Part shown: positions 17,035-25,669 of the stretch, in pieces | How the letters are laid out: the number at the start of each line of letters is the position of its first letter | How positions within the stretch are numbered: the first letter of the stretch is position 1 | Assembly: GCA_020349965.1 (NCBI GenBank) | Contig: CP070705.1 | Span: forward strand, 948,279 to 1,011,682 | DNA length: 63,404 bases | Direction: 5' to 3' | From: Caldifarciminota bacterium | GTDB taxonomy: Bacteria > Hydrothermota > Tepidihabitantia > SM23-42 | Program-made: the position numbers and the translations under genes | The notes under the pieces: model-generated | The model's input: only the letters and a program-made list of their open reading frames with translations | The model's database searches: none | What the model was told of the DNA's origin: nothing

Positions 17035-17940
17035 GTGGACATCATTCTAATATCGGGGAAAGGAAGGAAAACAGCCAATCTTCGTATCAAACCGACCTAC
17101 CTCATACTCATCGTCATCATCTGCGTTTGTGTCATTGTCTCTTTCTTTTATAATCTCACAAGCTATGCGCGAAAGGAAGTCGACCGGAACAGACTGTCCA
17201 CTCTAGAAAACGAGAACCGCATCGTGCGTCGGGAGATCACAAGGATCGAAAGAGAACTCTTTAGCCTGCAAGGCACGATCGACAGTCTGGAAACCTATGA
17301 CAAGAAACTGCGCTCCTATGCGCCCCTCAGACCGATTGATGAAGAATTGCGGAAGATGGGGATCGGTGGGTATACGCCGGAATTCGCCGAGGAGGACGTT
17401 GCACCGGCTGTCCAAGAAGAATTGACCAGTCTTACCGAATCTCTCGATAACCTCCTCGGGCGTGCCCGGATCCAAAAATCGAGTTACGAGGAACTCGCAA
17501 AGCATCTCCAGGAAAAAGCCCATCTTAGGGATCATACCCCGTCGATCATGCCCATCCAGGGATGGATGATACGAGGCTATGGTTACCACATCGATCCCTT
17601 TACCGGACAGGTGAAGATGCATGAGGGACTCGATATCGCCGCACCGATCGGTACACCGATCGTCGCTCCGGCATCTGGCACGGTCCGCTATGCCGGTGAG
17701 AGGAAAGACTATGGCCTTTGTGTCGAGATCGACCATGGCTACGGTTTCGTCACGATGTATGCGCACTGTCAGAGGATAAGAGTCAATTCCGGGATGCGCA
17801 TACGGCGCGGCGACGTCGTTGCCTACGTGGGCAACACCGGACGTTCGACCGGACCCCACCTCCACTATGAAATCCGTCTTTCCCGAGTCGCGGTCAACCC
17901 ATTGAATTATGTTCTGACCGCCACCTCAATAATAGATTAG
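17035..17940 (+). CDS. M23 (LytM-type) peptidoglycan endopeptidase
   Basis: A 301-residue membrane-anchored protein with a basic N-terminus, one transmembrane helix (about residues 19-41), a coiled coil (about 45-95) and a C-terminal M23 domain. Zinc ligands are visible: H196 and D200 in MHEGLD, and H275/H277 in PHLHYE. It probably cleaves peptide cross-links in the cell wall, as MepM-like or SpoIIQ-like proteins do. GTG at 17035 follows GGAG. Its stop overlaps the nadA start, so the two genes are co-transcribed. Confidence 0.92.
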   Translation: MDIILISGKGRKTANLRIKPTYLILIVIICVCVIVSFFYNLTSYARKEVDRNRLSTLENENRIVRREITRIERELFSLQGTIDSLETYDKKLRSYAPLRPIDEELRKMGIGGYTPEFAEEDVAPAVQEELTSLTESLDNLLGRARIQKSSYEELAKHLQEKAHLRDHTPSIMPIQGWMIRGYGYHIDPFTGQVKMHEGLDIAAPIGTPIVAPASGTVRYAGERKDYGLCVEIDHGYGFVTMYAHCQRIRVNSGMRIRRGDVVAYVGNTGRSTGPHLHYEIRLSRVAVNPLNYVLTATSIID

Positions 17941-18851
17941 TGTTGGTCAAAGATATTCGGCAGCAGATAGAATCACTCAAACAGAAGAAGAACGCATTAA
18001 TACTCGCTCATAACTACCAGGTGCCCGAAATTCAGGACATAGCCGACTACGTCGGCGATTCCCTCGAACTGGCGCGGATCTCGCAGGGCATAAAGCAGGA
18101 TACGATCTTGCTGTGCGGTGTATATTTCATGGCCGAGATCACCAAGATACTCAATCCCGACAAGACCGTCCTGATGCCCGACCAGCATGCCGGGTGTCCA
18201 ATGGCGAATATGATCACACCCGCATTGCTTTCAGCCGCCAAGCAGGACCACCCCAAAGCCGCGGTCGTGTGTTATGTGAATTCCAATGCCGACGTGAAAG
18301 CCCTGACCGACATATGCTGTACCTCGGCAAACGGGGTCAAGGTCGCTGAGTCGCTCTCTGAAGATGAGATACTTTTCATTCCGGATCAGTACCTCGGCGC
18401 CTACGTTTCAAAGAGTCTTCCACGGAAAAGATTCCATCTCTGGCCAGGCTATTGCCCGACCCATATGGTGTTTTCCAGAGAAGGCTTGGAGAAGCTAAAA
18501 GAAGAATATCCTGGGGCAAAGATCGTCGCCCATCCGGAATGCCGCCTTGATGTGCAGGAGATAGCCGACAGAATATGCTCGACATCGCAAATGATAACAT
18601 ATGCCAAAGACAGTGAAGCAAAACACTTCATAATTTGCACTGAATTGGGCATGCTGCACCGGCTAAAAAAGGAGAACCCGGAGAAGGTGTTCATCGCGGG
18701 CAGTCCCAATGCGATCTGCCCCAACATGAAGCTCACGACCCTCGAGAAGATCCTATGGTCGTTGGAGCGCAACGAATTCGAAATAACGGTTGACGAACAG
18801 ATGCGGATCCAAGCTCTTGGCTCGATCGAGCGAATGCTGATGGTAAAATAA
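17940..18851 (+). CDS. nadA: quinolinate synthase
   Basis: A 303-residue NadA that condenses iminoaspartate with dihydroxyacetone phosphate to form quinolinate for NAD biosynthesis. The three [4Fe-4S] ligands are C86 (HAGCPM), C172 (GYCPTH) and C260 (AICPNM). The HNYQVPEIQDIADYVGDS opening is typical. GTG at 17940 overlaps the previous gene's stop codon by one base. NadB and NadC are absent here, but NadE is encoded at 44715. Confidence 0.95.
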   Translation: MLVKDIRQQIESLKQKKNALILAHNYQVPEIQDIADYVGDSLELARISQGIKQDTILLCGVYFMAEITKILNPDKTVLMPDQHAGCPMANMITPALLSAAKQDHPKAAVVCYVNSNADVKALTDICCTSANGVKVAESLSEDEILFIPDQYLGAYVSKSLPRKRFHLWPGYCPTHMVFSREGLEKLKEEYPGAKIVAHPECRLDVQEIADRICSTSQMITYAKDSEAKHFIICTELGMLHRLKKENPEKVFIAGSPNAICPNMKLTTLEKILWSLERNEFEITVDEQMRIQALGSIERMLMVK

Positions 18852-18855
18852 CCTA

Positions 18856-18883
18856 TTGACAAACCTCTAAAAGCAATTATAAT
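18856..18883 (+). promoter_or_regulatory. promoter for rho
   Basis: TTGACA (18856-18861), 16-nt spacer, TATAAT (18878-18883). Predicted start near 18890, leaving an unusually long leader of about 131 nt. Confidence 0.85.
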
Positions 18884-18889
18884 CTCTTA

Positions 18890-19018
18890 AAGTTAAGTGA
18901 TCCTGAATACATTATTATAGAAGGCTATCAATTTAAGTTGCCCATAGGTCATCAATAATGTAGGACCGCAGAAGATATTGTTATATCGACACTTAAATTG
19001 ACCACAAATGGAAGGTGC
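18890..19018 (+). promoter_or_regulatory. rho leader with two interleaved inverted repeats (pseudoknot candidate)
   Basis: The untranslated leader is A/U-rich and contains two perfect complementary pairs. Stem A joins 18908-18916 to 18954-18962 (9 bp). Stem B joins 18928-18938 to 18991-19001 (11 bp). The left arm of B lies inside the loop of A and the right arm lies outside, so both can form only as a pseudoknot. The Shine-Dalgarno (GGAAGG, from 19010) starts just after stem B. rho is known to be autoregulated by attenuation in enterobacteria. Confidence 0.5.
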
Positions 19019-19021
19019 ATG

Positions 19022-20278
19022 ATGGAAATAGATGACTTAAAGAAGAAGAAGGTGACCGAGCTGCATGCTATTGCCAAGGACCTGGGTCTTTCCAGTTTTA
19101 CAGACCTCAAGAAACCTGATCTAATACATGCGATAATCGAAGCCGAAACAAAACGCGCGGAACTCGTACCAGTCGAAGGGGTACTTCAAATCCATTCCGA
19201 AGGCTACGGGTTTCTCCGTTCGCCGAACTACAACTACCTGCAGAGCCAGGACGATATCTACTTGTCGATCTCGCAGATCCGCAAGTTTAACCTGAAGGTC
19301 GGCGACCACATCAGGGGGCTGGCCAGACCGCCCCGCGAGGGCGAACGCTACTTCGCGATGATTAAGATCGAACACATCAATAACATCCCGCTTTCGGAAT
19401 TCCGCGAGCGCGTCCTCTTCGACAACCTTACACCGCTCTACCCCAACGAACGCATCCATCTCGAGGTCGAGGGGAAGAACGACCGCTCCATGCGGATCGT
19501 CGACCTCTTCACGCCAATCGGCAAAGGGCAACGCGGATTGATCGTCTCTCCTCCCCGGGCGGGTAAGACCGTATTGCTCCAGAAAATTGCCAACTCGATT
19601 ACGACGAACCATCCCGAGATATATCTCATCGTGCTCCTCATCGATGAAAGGCCCGAGGAGGTGACTGATTTCGAGCGCTCGGTCGATGCAGAAGTCGTTT
19701 CATCCACATTCGATGAAACACCCGAACGCCACACCGAAGTAGGCGAGATCATTCTGGAAAGGGCGAAACGTATGGTCGAAACGAAGAAAGATGTCGTCAT
19801 ACTGCTGGACAGCCTCACACGTCTTGCCCGTGCGCACAATGCCGTCGTCCCGCATTCGGGCAAAACATTGTCCGGCGGTTTGGATTCGACCGCACTTCAA
19901 AAACCAAAGAAGTTCTTCGGCGCCGCCCGGAACATAGAAGAAGGCGGCAGCCTGACGATTATCTCGACCGCATTGATCGATACAGGGTCGAGAATGGATG
20001 AGGTAATCTTCGAGGAATTCAAGGGTACGGGTAATCTTGAATTGATACTTGACCGGAGGCTTTCCGACCGAAGGATATTCCCGTCCCTCGATCTATACAA
20101 ATCAGGCACCAGGAAGGAAGAACTGTTGCTCTCTGATTTCGAGATCAACCGGCTGTGGATAATGCGCAAACTGCTGTCTGAAATGAATACCATCGAGCAG
20201 ATGGAATTCCTGGGCGAGAAGATGGCTCGTTCAAAAACCAACAAAGATTTCCTCGAGTCAATGAGTAATGACAGATAA
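19022..20278 (+). CDS. rho: transcription termination factor Rho
   Basis: A 418-residue hexameric RNA helicase/ATPase. The Rho_N domain (about 1-45) is followed by the cold-shock-like RNA-binding domain with [12 protein letters not shown], then the ATPase core with P-loop [10 protein letters not shown] (about 178-187) and the Walker B segment [15 protein letters not shown]. The C-terminal R-loop segment is intact. ATGs at 19019 and 19022 are adjacent; 19022 has the better spacing from GGAAGG. It is followed by rpmE and prfB on the same strand. Only two intrinsic terminators were recognisable in the whole window, which fits heavy use of Rho. Confidence 0.98.
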   Translation: MEIDDLKKKKVTELHAIAKDLGLSSFTDLKKPDLIHAIIEAETKRAELVPVEGVLQIHSEGYGFLRSPNYNYLQSQDDIYLSISQIRKFNLKVGDHIRGLARPPREGERYFAMIKIEHINNIPLSEFRERVLFDNLTPLYPNERIHLEVEGKNDRSMRIVDLFTPIGKGQRGLIVSPPRAGKTVLLQKIANSITTNHPEIYLIVLLIDERPEEVTDFERSVDAEVVSSTFDETPERHTEVGEIILERAKRMVETKKDVVILLDSLTRLARAHNAVVPHSGKTLSGGLDSTALQKPKKFFGAARNIEEGGSLTIISTALIDTGSRMDEVIFEEFKGTGNLELILDRRLSDRRIFPSLDLYKSGTRKEELLLSDFEINRLWIMRKLLSEMNTIEQMEFLGEKMARSKTNKDFLESMSNDR

Positions 20279-20290
20279 GGAGTGAGTTAA

Positions 20291-20524
20291 ATGAAAAAGA
20301 AGATCCATCCGAATTACGTACCGTGCATCGTAACCTGCGCATGCGGCAACCGCGTCGAGACACGGTCAACCGTCGAGAAGATAAGTGTCGATCTCTGCTC
20401 CAAGTGCCATCCCTTTTTCACCGGAAAGCAGAAGATCGTCGATTCAGCTGGCAGGGTAGAGAAATTCAAGAGACGGTACGCTTCGAAGAAGACAACAACA
20501 AAAGCCCGCAAGTCGAAGGAGTAG
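20291..20524 (+). CDS. rpmE: ribosomal protein bL31 (zinc-binding form)
   Basis: A 77-residue L31 with four zinc ligands, C16 and C18 (TCACGN) and C36 and C39 (LCSKCHPF), so it is the C+ type. The C-terminus is a basic tail. It lies 12 nt after rho and 3 nt before the first codon of prfB. Its own end (AAGGAG at 20515-20520) supplies the Shine-Dalgarno for prfB. Confidence 0.97.
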   Translation: MKKKIHPNYVPCIVTCACGNRVETRSTVEKISVDLCSKCHPFFTGKQKIVDSAGRVEKFKRRYASKKTTTKARKSKE

Positions 20525-20527
20525 ACG

Positions 20528-21638
20528 GTGAAAAGACCTATCGATGGCAGTGTTGTTACAGTCGATGAAATCAAAGAACTGAAAACGCGCTTCGATGGTC
20601 TGAAGGAGCATCTTTGACCTTCAGAAGATCGAACAGGAAGTAGAAAAACTACAAAAGAGAACCTCCCATCCTGATTTCTGGACGAACAAAGCCGAAGCCC
20701 AGAAAGTCATGTCGGAGATCAGCGAAAAACAATACTGGCTCGAAGCGATAAACGGTATAACTGCAGATCTTGAACTCCTCAACGATATCGTAGAATTACC
20801 CAAGGTCGATGAAAAGATGCTGGCTGAAGCAACCGGCGAGGTCAGAAAATTGAGCGGCAGAATCCGCGACCTCGAGTTGAAATTGCTGCTGGGCAAAGAA
20901 GATGACATGAAAGACTGCATCCTCACGATCCACCCTGGTGCGGGCGGCACAGAATCATGTGACTGGGCCGAAATGCTTTTCAGGATGTATCTTCGCTGGT
21001 TGGAAGTGAAGAATTTCACCTACCGGACGCTCAATTTGCTGCCCGGCGATGTTGCCGGCATAAAGGATGCCACGATCGAGGTGATTGGCAGCTACGCCTA
21101 CGGCCTGCTCAAAGCAGAGGTTGGAATTCACCGTCTGGTACGCATATCACCGTTCGATGCAAATGCTCGACGCCACACCTCCTTTGCATCGGTATTTGTA
21201 TACCCCGAAGTGGAGGACATCAGTGTTCATATAAACGATGACGACCTACGGATCGACACCTATCGCGCCGGCGGTCACGGTGGGCAAAATGTCAACAAGG
21301 TTTCATCTGCGGTAAGAATAACACACCTTCCGACCGGCATCACGGTCCAATGTCAGAATGAGAGATCGCAATTTCAAAACAAAACAAATGCCATGAAGAT
21401 TTTGAAATCGCGGCTGTATGATTATTACAAGAAACAGGAAGAAGAAAAGATCGAGAAACTCAACAAACAAAAAACGAAGATTGCCTGGGGCCATCAGATC
21501 AGATCATACGTGTTCCACCCCTATAAAATGGTTAAGGACCATCGGACTGACTACGAAACATCTCAGGTTGACAATGTGATGGATGGTGAAATCGACGATT
21601 TTATCTACGCTTACCTCAACATGCAAGCGAAGATCTAA
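20528..21638 (+). CDS. prfB: peptide chain release factor 2 with programmed +1 frameshift
   Basis: RF2 ends translation at UAA and UGA. The gene is split. A 29-codon first frame runs from GTG 20528 to CTT 20612-20614, then an in-frame TGA at 20615-20617. The second frame resumes at GAC 20616. The shift site CTTTGAC is preceded by AAGGAG three nt upstream, the same layout as in E. coli. Joined, the protein has 369 residues, with the codon-recognition tripeptide SPF at 207-209 and the catalytic GGQ at 251-253. The site lets RF2 sense its own level. The usual partner lysS is not adjacent. Confidence 0.97.
20603..20618 (+). promoter_or_regulatory. prfB +1 frameshift site
   Basis: An internal Shine-Dalgarno AAGGAG, 3 nt, then CTT TGA C. 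Slippage of the Leu tRNA from CUU to UUU moves the ribosome to the GAC frame when RF2 is scarce. Confidence 0.95.
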
Positions 21639-21650
21639 CACCTCAAGAAT

Positions 21651-22958
21651 TTACCTCAAGAACAAAGAAACTACAAGCAATCCCGTAATGACGGAGATGA
21701 CAATGAGGATGATCATCATATACCGGTCCCGTTTCTTCTCCTTGGACGCCTGAGCTATGATGTACTTTGAAACCTGATCACTCATTTTCCCCAGTTCCTG
21801 TTTCATTTCATTGGTACAAGTCACAAGCCTGCCATTAGCATCCTTTGTATCGTCCAAGCGGCAACACATCTCATCGGTCGCCCGCTTATATTCCTCCTGG
21901 ACTGACTTGATTGCTTTCGCCGATTGGTCGCTTAGCGATCTTAGATGTACGCTGAGGTCCGTGAGATTACTGCTCAGTTGCTGCGCAATACTCGCCTGAT
22001 TCTTGCTGAGACTGGCCAGTGCCCTGTTCAGCTTGTCGAGAGTCCCGTGCAATTCCTCCATATTCCTGTCTGAACTTTGCCGAAGTTCTTTCAACGATCC
22101 ACTGATATCGTCCATGTTGTCTTTCATCGACTGTTGCATCTCGGTGATTGCCTTCCGCTGTTCTGCAGACAGGGTTGCCAAAGATTTCTCGAGAGCTAGC
22201 CCTACTTCATCGAAACGCACGGCCTCACGCAGGCCGGCGAATGCCTCTTCGATCTTCTTCACCGACGAACCGAGTTGACTGACATCTCTTTTCAGGGTCT
22301 CCGTATGGTCGATCACCTTTACCGGAATCTCTTTCTTATCCATCTTGACATTGACCGGACTTGTCTCGGCTCGATGCGAATCCGGGGTTTTCAATTCTGC
22401 GGGTTCTGGTTTTTTCGTGCTCTTTTCAATCTCGGGTGCTACAGAAGTATCTCCTTTGGAAACATAATTATAGTAGTCCAAGATACGTTCTTCGATCTTC
22501 TCATCCTTGACGTCAAGACCCCTCAAATAATCGATCGCATTCAACACTTCCTTGGTCCGGTTCTGTTCTGTCTGTTTTTCAATATACTCAAACATATACT
22601 GAGCAGCATCCTGCTTTTCACCGAGTTCGACGAGTATATCAGCTATTGTGAAATACATGTCGAATCCGTCAGGTTCGTGTCTGAGAATCTTCTTACTCAG
22701 GGCAAGGGCATTGCGAAGAAAGTTGTCTCTCCGGAAAGCTTCGACTCCTTTTCGGAAGTTGTCTATCGATTCATCCCTGTTTCCGATCTTTAGGTACAGG
22801 TCACCCAGCCGGTTGTATAGATTACCATCCTCGGGGTTCAAATCGATGGCTTTCCTCACCTCATCCATCGCCTCCGGGACCTTACCCTTAATTTCAAGGT
22901 CATTCGCGTTCTTGAGAAGCTGCCCAATTGCATATTCTTTGCGTGCAGATATCATCAT
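21651..22958 (-). CDS. TPR and coiled-coil protein with C-terminal membrane anchor
   Basis: A 435-residue protein. Three or four TPR units span about residues 8-150 (AIDLNPEDGNLYNRLGDLYLK is a clear one). A charged linker follows (about 165-225), then a long coiled coil rich in Gln/Ser/Leu heptads (about 225-405) and one C-terminal transmembrane helix (about 413-433). It would sit in the cytoplasm, tethered to the inner membrane, as a scaffold. No family name is recognised. The sense-strand AAGGAG lies 6 nt before the start. A tiny frame in the leader precedes it. Confidence 0.8.
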   Translation of the reverse strand: MMISARKEYAIGQLLKNANDLEIKGKVPEAMDEVRKAIDLNPEDGNLYNRLGDLYLKIGNRDESIDNFRKGVEAFRRDNFLRNALALSKKILRHEPDGFDMYFTIADILVELGEKQDAAQYMFEYIEKQTEQNRTKEVLNAIDYLRGLDVKDEKIEERILDYYNYVSKGDTSVAPEIEKSTKKPEPAELKTPDSHRAETSPVNVKMDKKEIPVKVIDHTETLKRDVSQLGSSVKKIEEAFAGLREAVRFDEVGLALEKSLATLSAEQRKAITEMQQSMKDNMDDISGSLKELRQSSDRNMEELHGTLDKLNRALASLSKNQASIAQQLSSNLTDLSVHLRSLSDQSAKAIKSVQEEYKRATDEMCCRLDDTKDANGRLVTCTNEMKQELGKMSDQVSKYIIAQASKEKKRDRYMMIILIVISVITGLLVVSLFLR

Positions 22959-22968
22959 ACACTCCTTC

Positions 22969-23034
22969 CTATTGCACCCACGCCCCCCAACAGTCAGGTT
23001 TTGGCGCTTTTTCTTGCATAGACTTAAGCCTCAT
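22969..23034 (-). CDS. possible leaderless 21-aa upstream ORF
   Basis: A 21-codon frame begins with ATG at 23034, within 2 nt of the predicted transcription start (23032), and ends 10 nt before the TPR gene. The end of the peptide reads PKPDCWGAWVQ, with two Trp in a short span. It could be a regulatory leader peptide or a chance frame. Support is positional only: a perfect TTGACA-N16-TATAAT promoter and coincidence of the ATG with the start site. Confidence 0.35.
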   Translation of the reverse strand: MRLKSMQEKAPKPDCWGAWVQ

Positions 23035-23038
23035 CGAT

Positions 23039-23066
23039 ATTATAAACATAATATCTTTTTTGTCAA
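23039..23066 (-). promoter_or_regulatory. promoter for TPR/coiled-coil gene
   Basis: TTGACA (23066-23061), 16-nt spacer, TATAAT (23044-23039): both boxes are consensus. Predicted start near 23032; leader to the TPR gene about 74 nt. Confidence 0.88.
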
Positions 23067-23112
23067 CCCTCAATTGAAATAAAAATACCTCTCGAATTAA
23101 GACCCACTCTGT

Positions 23113-24237
23113 TCATCGCACTTTCTTTATCCGCGTTCCCCGATAATAATGGTATAATATCTTTCTATAATGTCTTCCCTGTGTGGCCATCTCGAGCGAG
23201 CCGAACTGACACATACCAACACCATGTCCGAATCCTCTGCCTTCGATCACGACCTCATCACCCTTGGTCTTCACGTAGATACATGTTGATTTCAGCAACC
23301 CTCCCGGGTCATCAGGCTCGCCGAACAGTGTTCTTATCCGGTAATTGGCTATCTTGAGCTCCCGCTTGTTCGTAACGAGAATGAGTTCCTTCAATCTATG
23401 GCTCCTTCTACTCCTCATCATCCTGAACGAATGGATCAATTCACCTTCCTCAAGGTTGATATTGATCCTGCTAAGACGGTGACGCAGGTGAGTGAAGAAT
23501 TCATCCCGCGTCATTACCTTTGTCCACCGGTAATGCGGGCTCTTTCTGCAGTAGTCACAACGGACGCTTGAGAGGTAGGGCGGTGCCGCCCCGGCCCAGG
23601 CATCGTTAAAATCAGCGGTCCTACCGCCACATGTCGAGTGGTACTTAGCTTCTACCGGCGCACCTCGATAGTAAAGCACCTCTCCGGCCGTGCTCTCCAC
23701 AGCCCGGCTCGTTATCTCCCTTTCACAAGTTATCCCCTTGTAAACTTGATCTTGAACCGTTGCATAGAGGTCGAAACCAAGATCTGAATACTGCCCGCTA
23801 TGTGCGAGTGCGTAGGTTCGGGCTGCAACTGCTTGAGCCTTCGCTGCCTCTAATTCCTTTTCGGTAATACCTCCAATCTCGCAAGGCACCACACCTTTCA
23901 GATATGATTCTACGTCCAGAACGTTTATCACCCACAGTCGGCCGTCGATCTTTCTCACCTCAAGGCCACCGCGATAGTTTCGCCCGTTTACGGCCACCCG
24001 ACCGTCCTTCGGCCCCAAAATCAAAGGAAAAGCCCCCTCTGGCGTGACACGATATTCCCTGCAGAATCCTTTGCCTAGGACACCAGTCACCACTGCTGCA
24101 TCAACACCACACTCAACGGCTATCCGTACCAGATTCTCTCTCCGCACCCTCCCCACATACGGCATGCAATTAATTGTGATAAGCGCTACGATGGCTAGAA
24201 TGCGGACACGTGAATCGATCCTAATCCTTAACCTCAC
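23113..24237 (-). CDS. SpoIID/LytB-domain lytic transglycosylase-like protein
   Basis: A 374-residue secreted protein with a SpoIID/LytB domain. The catalytic-region segment VVPCEIGGITEKELEAAKAQAVAARTY carries the conserved Glu, and the C-terminus has GHGVGMCQFGS. SpoIID cleaves glycan strands lacking stem peptides. Here it occurs with no sporulation gene, as in many non-sporulating bacteria, where it probably remodels the wall. GTG at 24237 is chosen because GGGAG lies 8 nt upstream. This makes a 17-nt overlap with the Mut7-C gene. The N-terminus is a hydrophobic signal or anchor. Confidence 0.87.
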   Translation of the reverse strand: MRLRIRIDSRVRILAIVALITINCMPYVGRVRRENLVRIAVECGVDAAVVTGVLGKGFCREYRVTPEGAFPLILGPKDGRVAVNGRNYRGGLEVRKIDGRLWVINVLDVESYLKGVVPCEIGGITEKELEAAKAQAVAARTYALAHSGQYSDLGFDLYATVQDQVYKGITCEREITSRAVESTAGEVLYYRGAPVEAKYHSTCGGRTADFNDAWAGAAPPYLSSVRCDYCRKSPHYRWTKVMTRDEFFTHLRHRLSRININLEEGELIHSFRMMRSRRSHRLKELILVTNKRELKIANYRIRTLFGEPDDPGGLLKSTCIYVKTKGDEVVIEGRGFGHGVGMCQFGSLEMATQGRHYRKILYHYYRGTRIKKVR

Positions 24238-24676
24238 CCAGGACTCCCTTGACCTCACTCAGCATATTCTTATAGTGGCTGCCCTTCCAATATATACGCC
24301 CGCAATGAGGGCATTTAGCATATTCTTCGAAATTCCTATACGTGAAGTATGGTACTTTGCCCTTGACCGCATTTCTCTTTGTCGGTATCAGTTCTTCGTT
24401 GCACAACAAGCATCGCGTAAATGGTTTTATGTCCTTCCATAAGTCATAAACCTCGACAAGATTGCGAAGCTGCTTCTCCGGTTCCGCCGTTTCAACAAAA
24501 AAAACACCTGCTCGCCCCCGCAGCTTCGTATTCCGCGTCACGATGATCCTTCCCTCCTTGCGTGCACTGAGGAGGATCGCCATCCCTTCATTGGAGTACG
24601 CTGAATCGATTCCGATTATTCTCAATAGCGTGGAGAGCCTGCCTAACATTCCATTACAGATGAATTTTGGCGTCAT
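24221..24676 (-). CDS. Mut7-C RNase domain protein
   Basis: A 151-residue protein with the PIN-like Mut7-C nuclease core: FICNGMLGRLSTLLRIIGIDS at the start and RIIVTRNTKLR near residue 44, holding the acidic active-site residues. A C-terminal zinc ribbon (CLLC...CPHCGRIYWKGSHY) follows. Proteins of this layout are predicted ribonucleases, possibly in RNA turnover or ribosome-linked quality control; substrates are unknown. It starts 9 nt after the holB stop and overlaps the SpoIID-like gene. Confidence 0.88.
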   Translation of the reverse strand: MTPKFICNGMLGRLSTLLRIIGIDSAYSNEGMAILLSARKEGRIIVTRNTKLRGRAGVFFVETAEPEKQLRNLVEVYDLWKDIKPFTRCLLCNEELIPTKRNAVKGKVPYFTYRNFEEYAKCPHCGRIYWKGSHYKNMLSEVKGVLGEVKD

Positions 24677-24684
24677 TACTGGAA

Positions 24685-25635
24685 CTATGGAAGTCTCAAG
24701 AATACATAAAAAAGGTGCAGCAGCCTATTTGGATTTCTTTCCAGGAGATTTATACCTTCATTTAAGACCTCGACCGCATTTACCAACTTGTCCGTGGGAA
24801 CCTTCTTAGCCTTGAATGCAATCTCGCGTTCATACCGCGCACTGCCAGCTAAATTTAGTTTCCGGTAAAGAACCATACGGTAAAGTAGCAACAGCGGGTA
24901 GAAGATCTCGATTATTCGCTTCCTCTCATATACCCTGGCCAGGTTGGCCGCCGCTTTCAGGGTTACCGGCATCTTTTTAAATACGTCGATCGCGTTCTCT
25001 ACAATATTGCCGTCACGGAATGTAAGAATTTCGCCCGCACTGCCCAAGATGAAATCGTCGGTTCCCTCAAAGACGACCTTCTTGATCTGATCCGCGTTGA
25101 GATAAACAAAGGGAATAGTCCGACAGCGAGAGCGTATTGTGGGAAGCAGATATTCAGGCCTCGAACTCGTCAGAATGAAGACTGTGTCGATCGGTGGTTC
25201 CTCAAGTGTTTTGAGAAAACAATTGGCAGCTTCATCGGTCATCTGATCGGCCTCGAGGATCAAGACTACACGCTTCGTCTCTTTGCCTGGCATGTGCATC
25301 AAACGCTCATCTAAATTACGTATCTGTTCAATGAGTATCGATGCGCGATCTTCGGCTTGGACAATCACATTGTCCGGTAGATAGCTTCTCGAATACTCCT
25401 CTATCTTGTCACCCCTGTCTTTTATTTTCGAAGGGATCGGCGTAATGAGATTGAAATATTGCGATTTTGGCGGACAACCCAATGTCTTCGCCAGAGCAAA
25501 AGCCATCGTACGTTTGCCAACACCGCGGGGCCCGACGAAGAGTAAGTTGTAAAGGTTGTCTTTCTTGATTGCGGTCCGAATGAATCTCTTTGCAGCCTCC
25601 TGACCCACAATCTCATCGAGGTAATCGATCACCAT
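24685..25635 (-). CDS. holB: DNA polymerase III delta' subunit-like AAA+ protein
   Basis: A ~316-residue clamp-loader AAA+ protein. It has a P-loop GPRGVGKRT (about 35-43), the Walker B-like VVLILEADQMT, a LKTLEEPP segment and the SRC motif (SRCRTI) of delta' and gamma subunits. The zinc module found in many DnaX/delta' proteins is missing. ATG is at 25635 and GTG at 25632. The -10 box ends at 25638, predicting a transcription start at about 25631, so the GTG may be the true leaderless start. The promoter lies within the space after hflX. Confidence 0.85.
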   Translation of the reverse strand: MVIDYLDEIVGQEAAKRFIRTAIKKDNLYNLLFVGPRGVGKRTMAFALAKTLGCPPKSQYFNLITPIPSKIKDRGDKIEEYSRSYLPDNVIVQAEDRASILIEQIRNLDERLMHMPGKETKRVVLILEADQMTDEAANCFLKTLEEPPIDTVFILTSSRPEYLLPTIRSRCRTIPFVYLNADQIKKVVFEGTDDFILGSAGEILTFRDGNIVENAIDVFKKMPVTLKAAANLARVYERKRIIEIFYPLLLLYRMVLYRKLNLAGSARYEREIAFKAKKVPTDKLVNAVEVLNEGINLLERNPNRLLHLFYVFLRLP

Positions 25636-25637
25636 CA

Positions 25638-25665
25638 ATTATAATAGAAATGAGTGCGCGGTCAA
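25638..25665 (-). promoter_or_regulatory. promoter for holB (leaderless GTG)
   Basis: TTGACC (25665-25660), 16-nt spacer, TATAAT (25643-25638) on the minus strand. The -10 box abuts the first possible start codon. Confidence 0.8.
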
Positions 25666-25669
25666 GATG

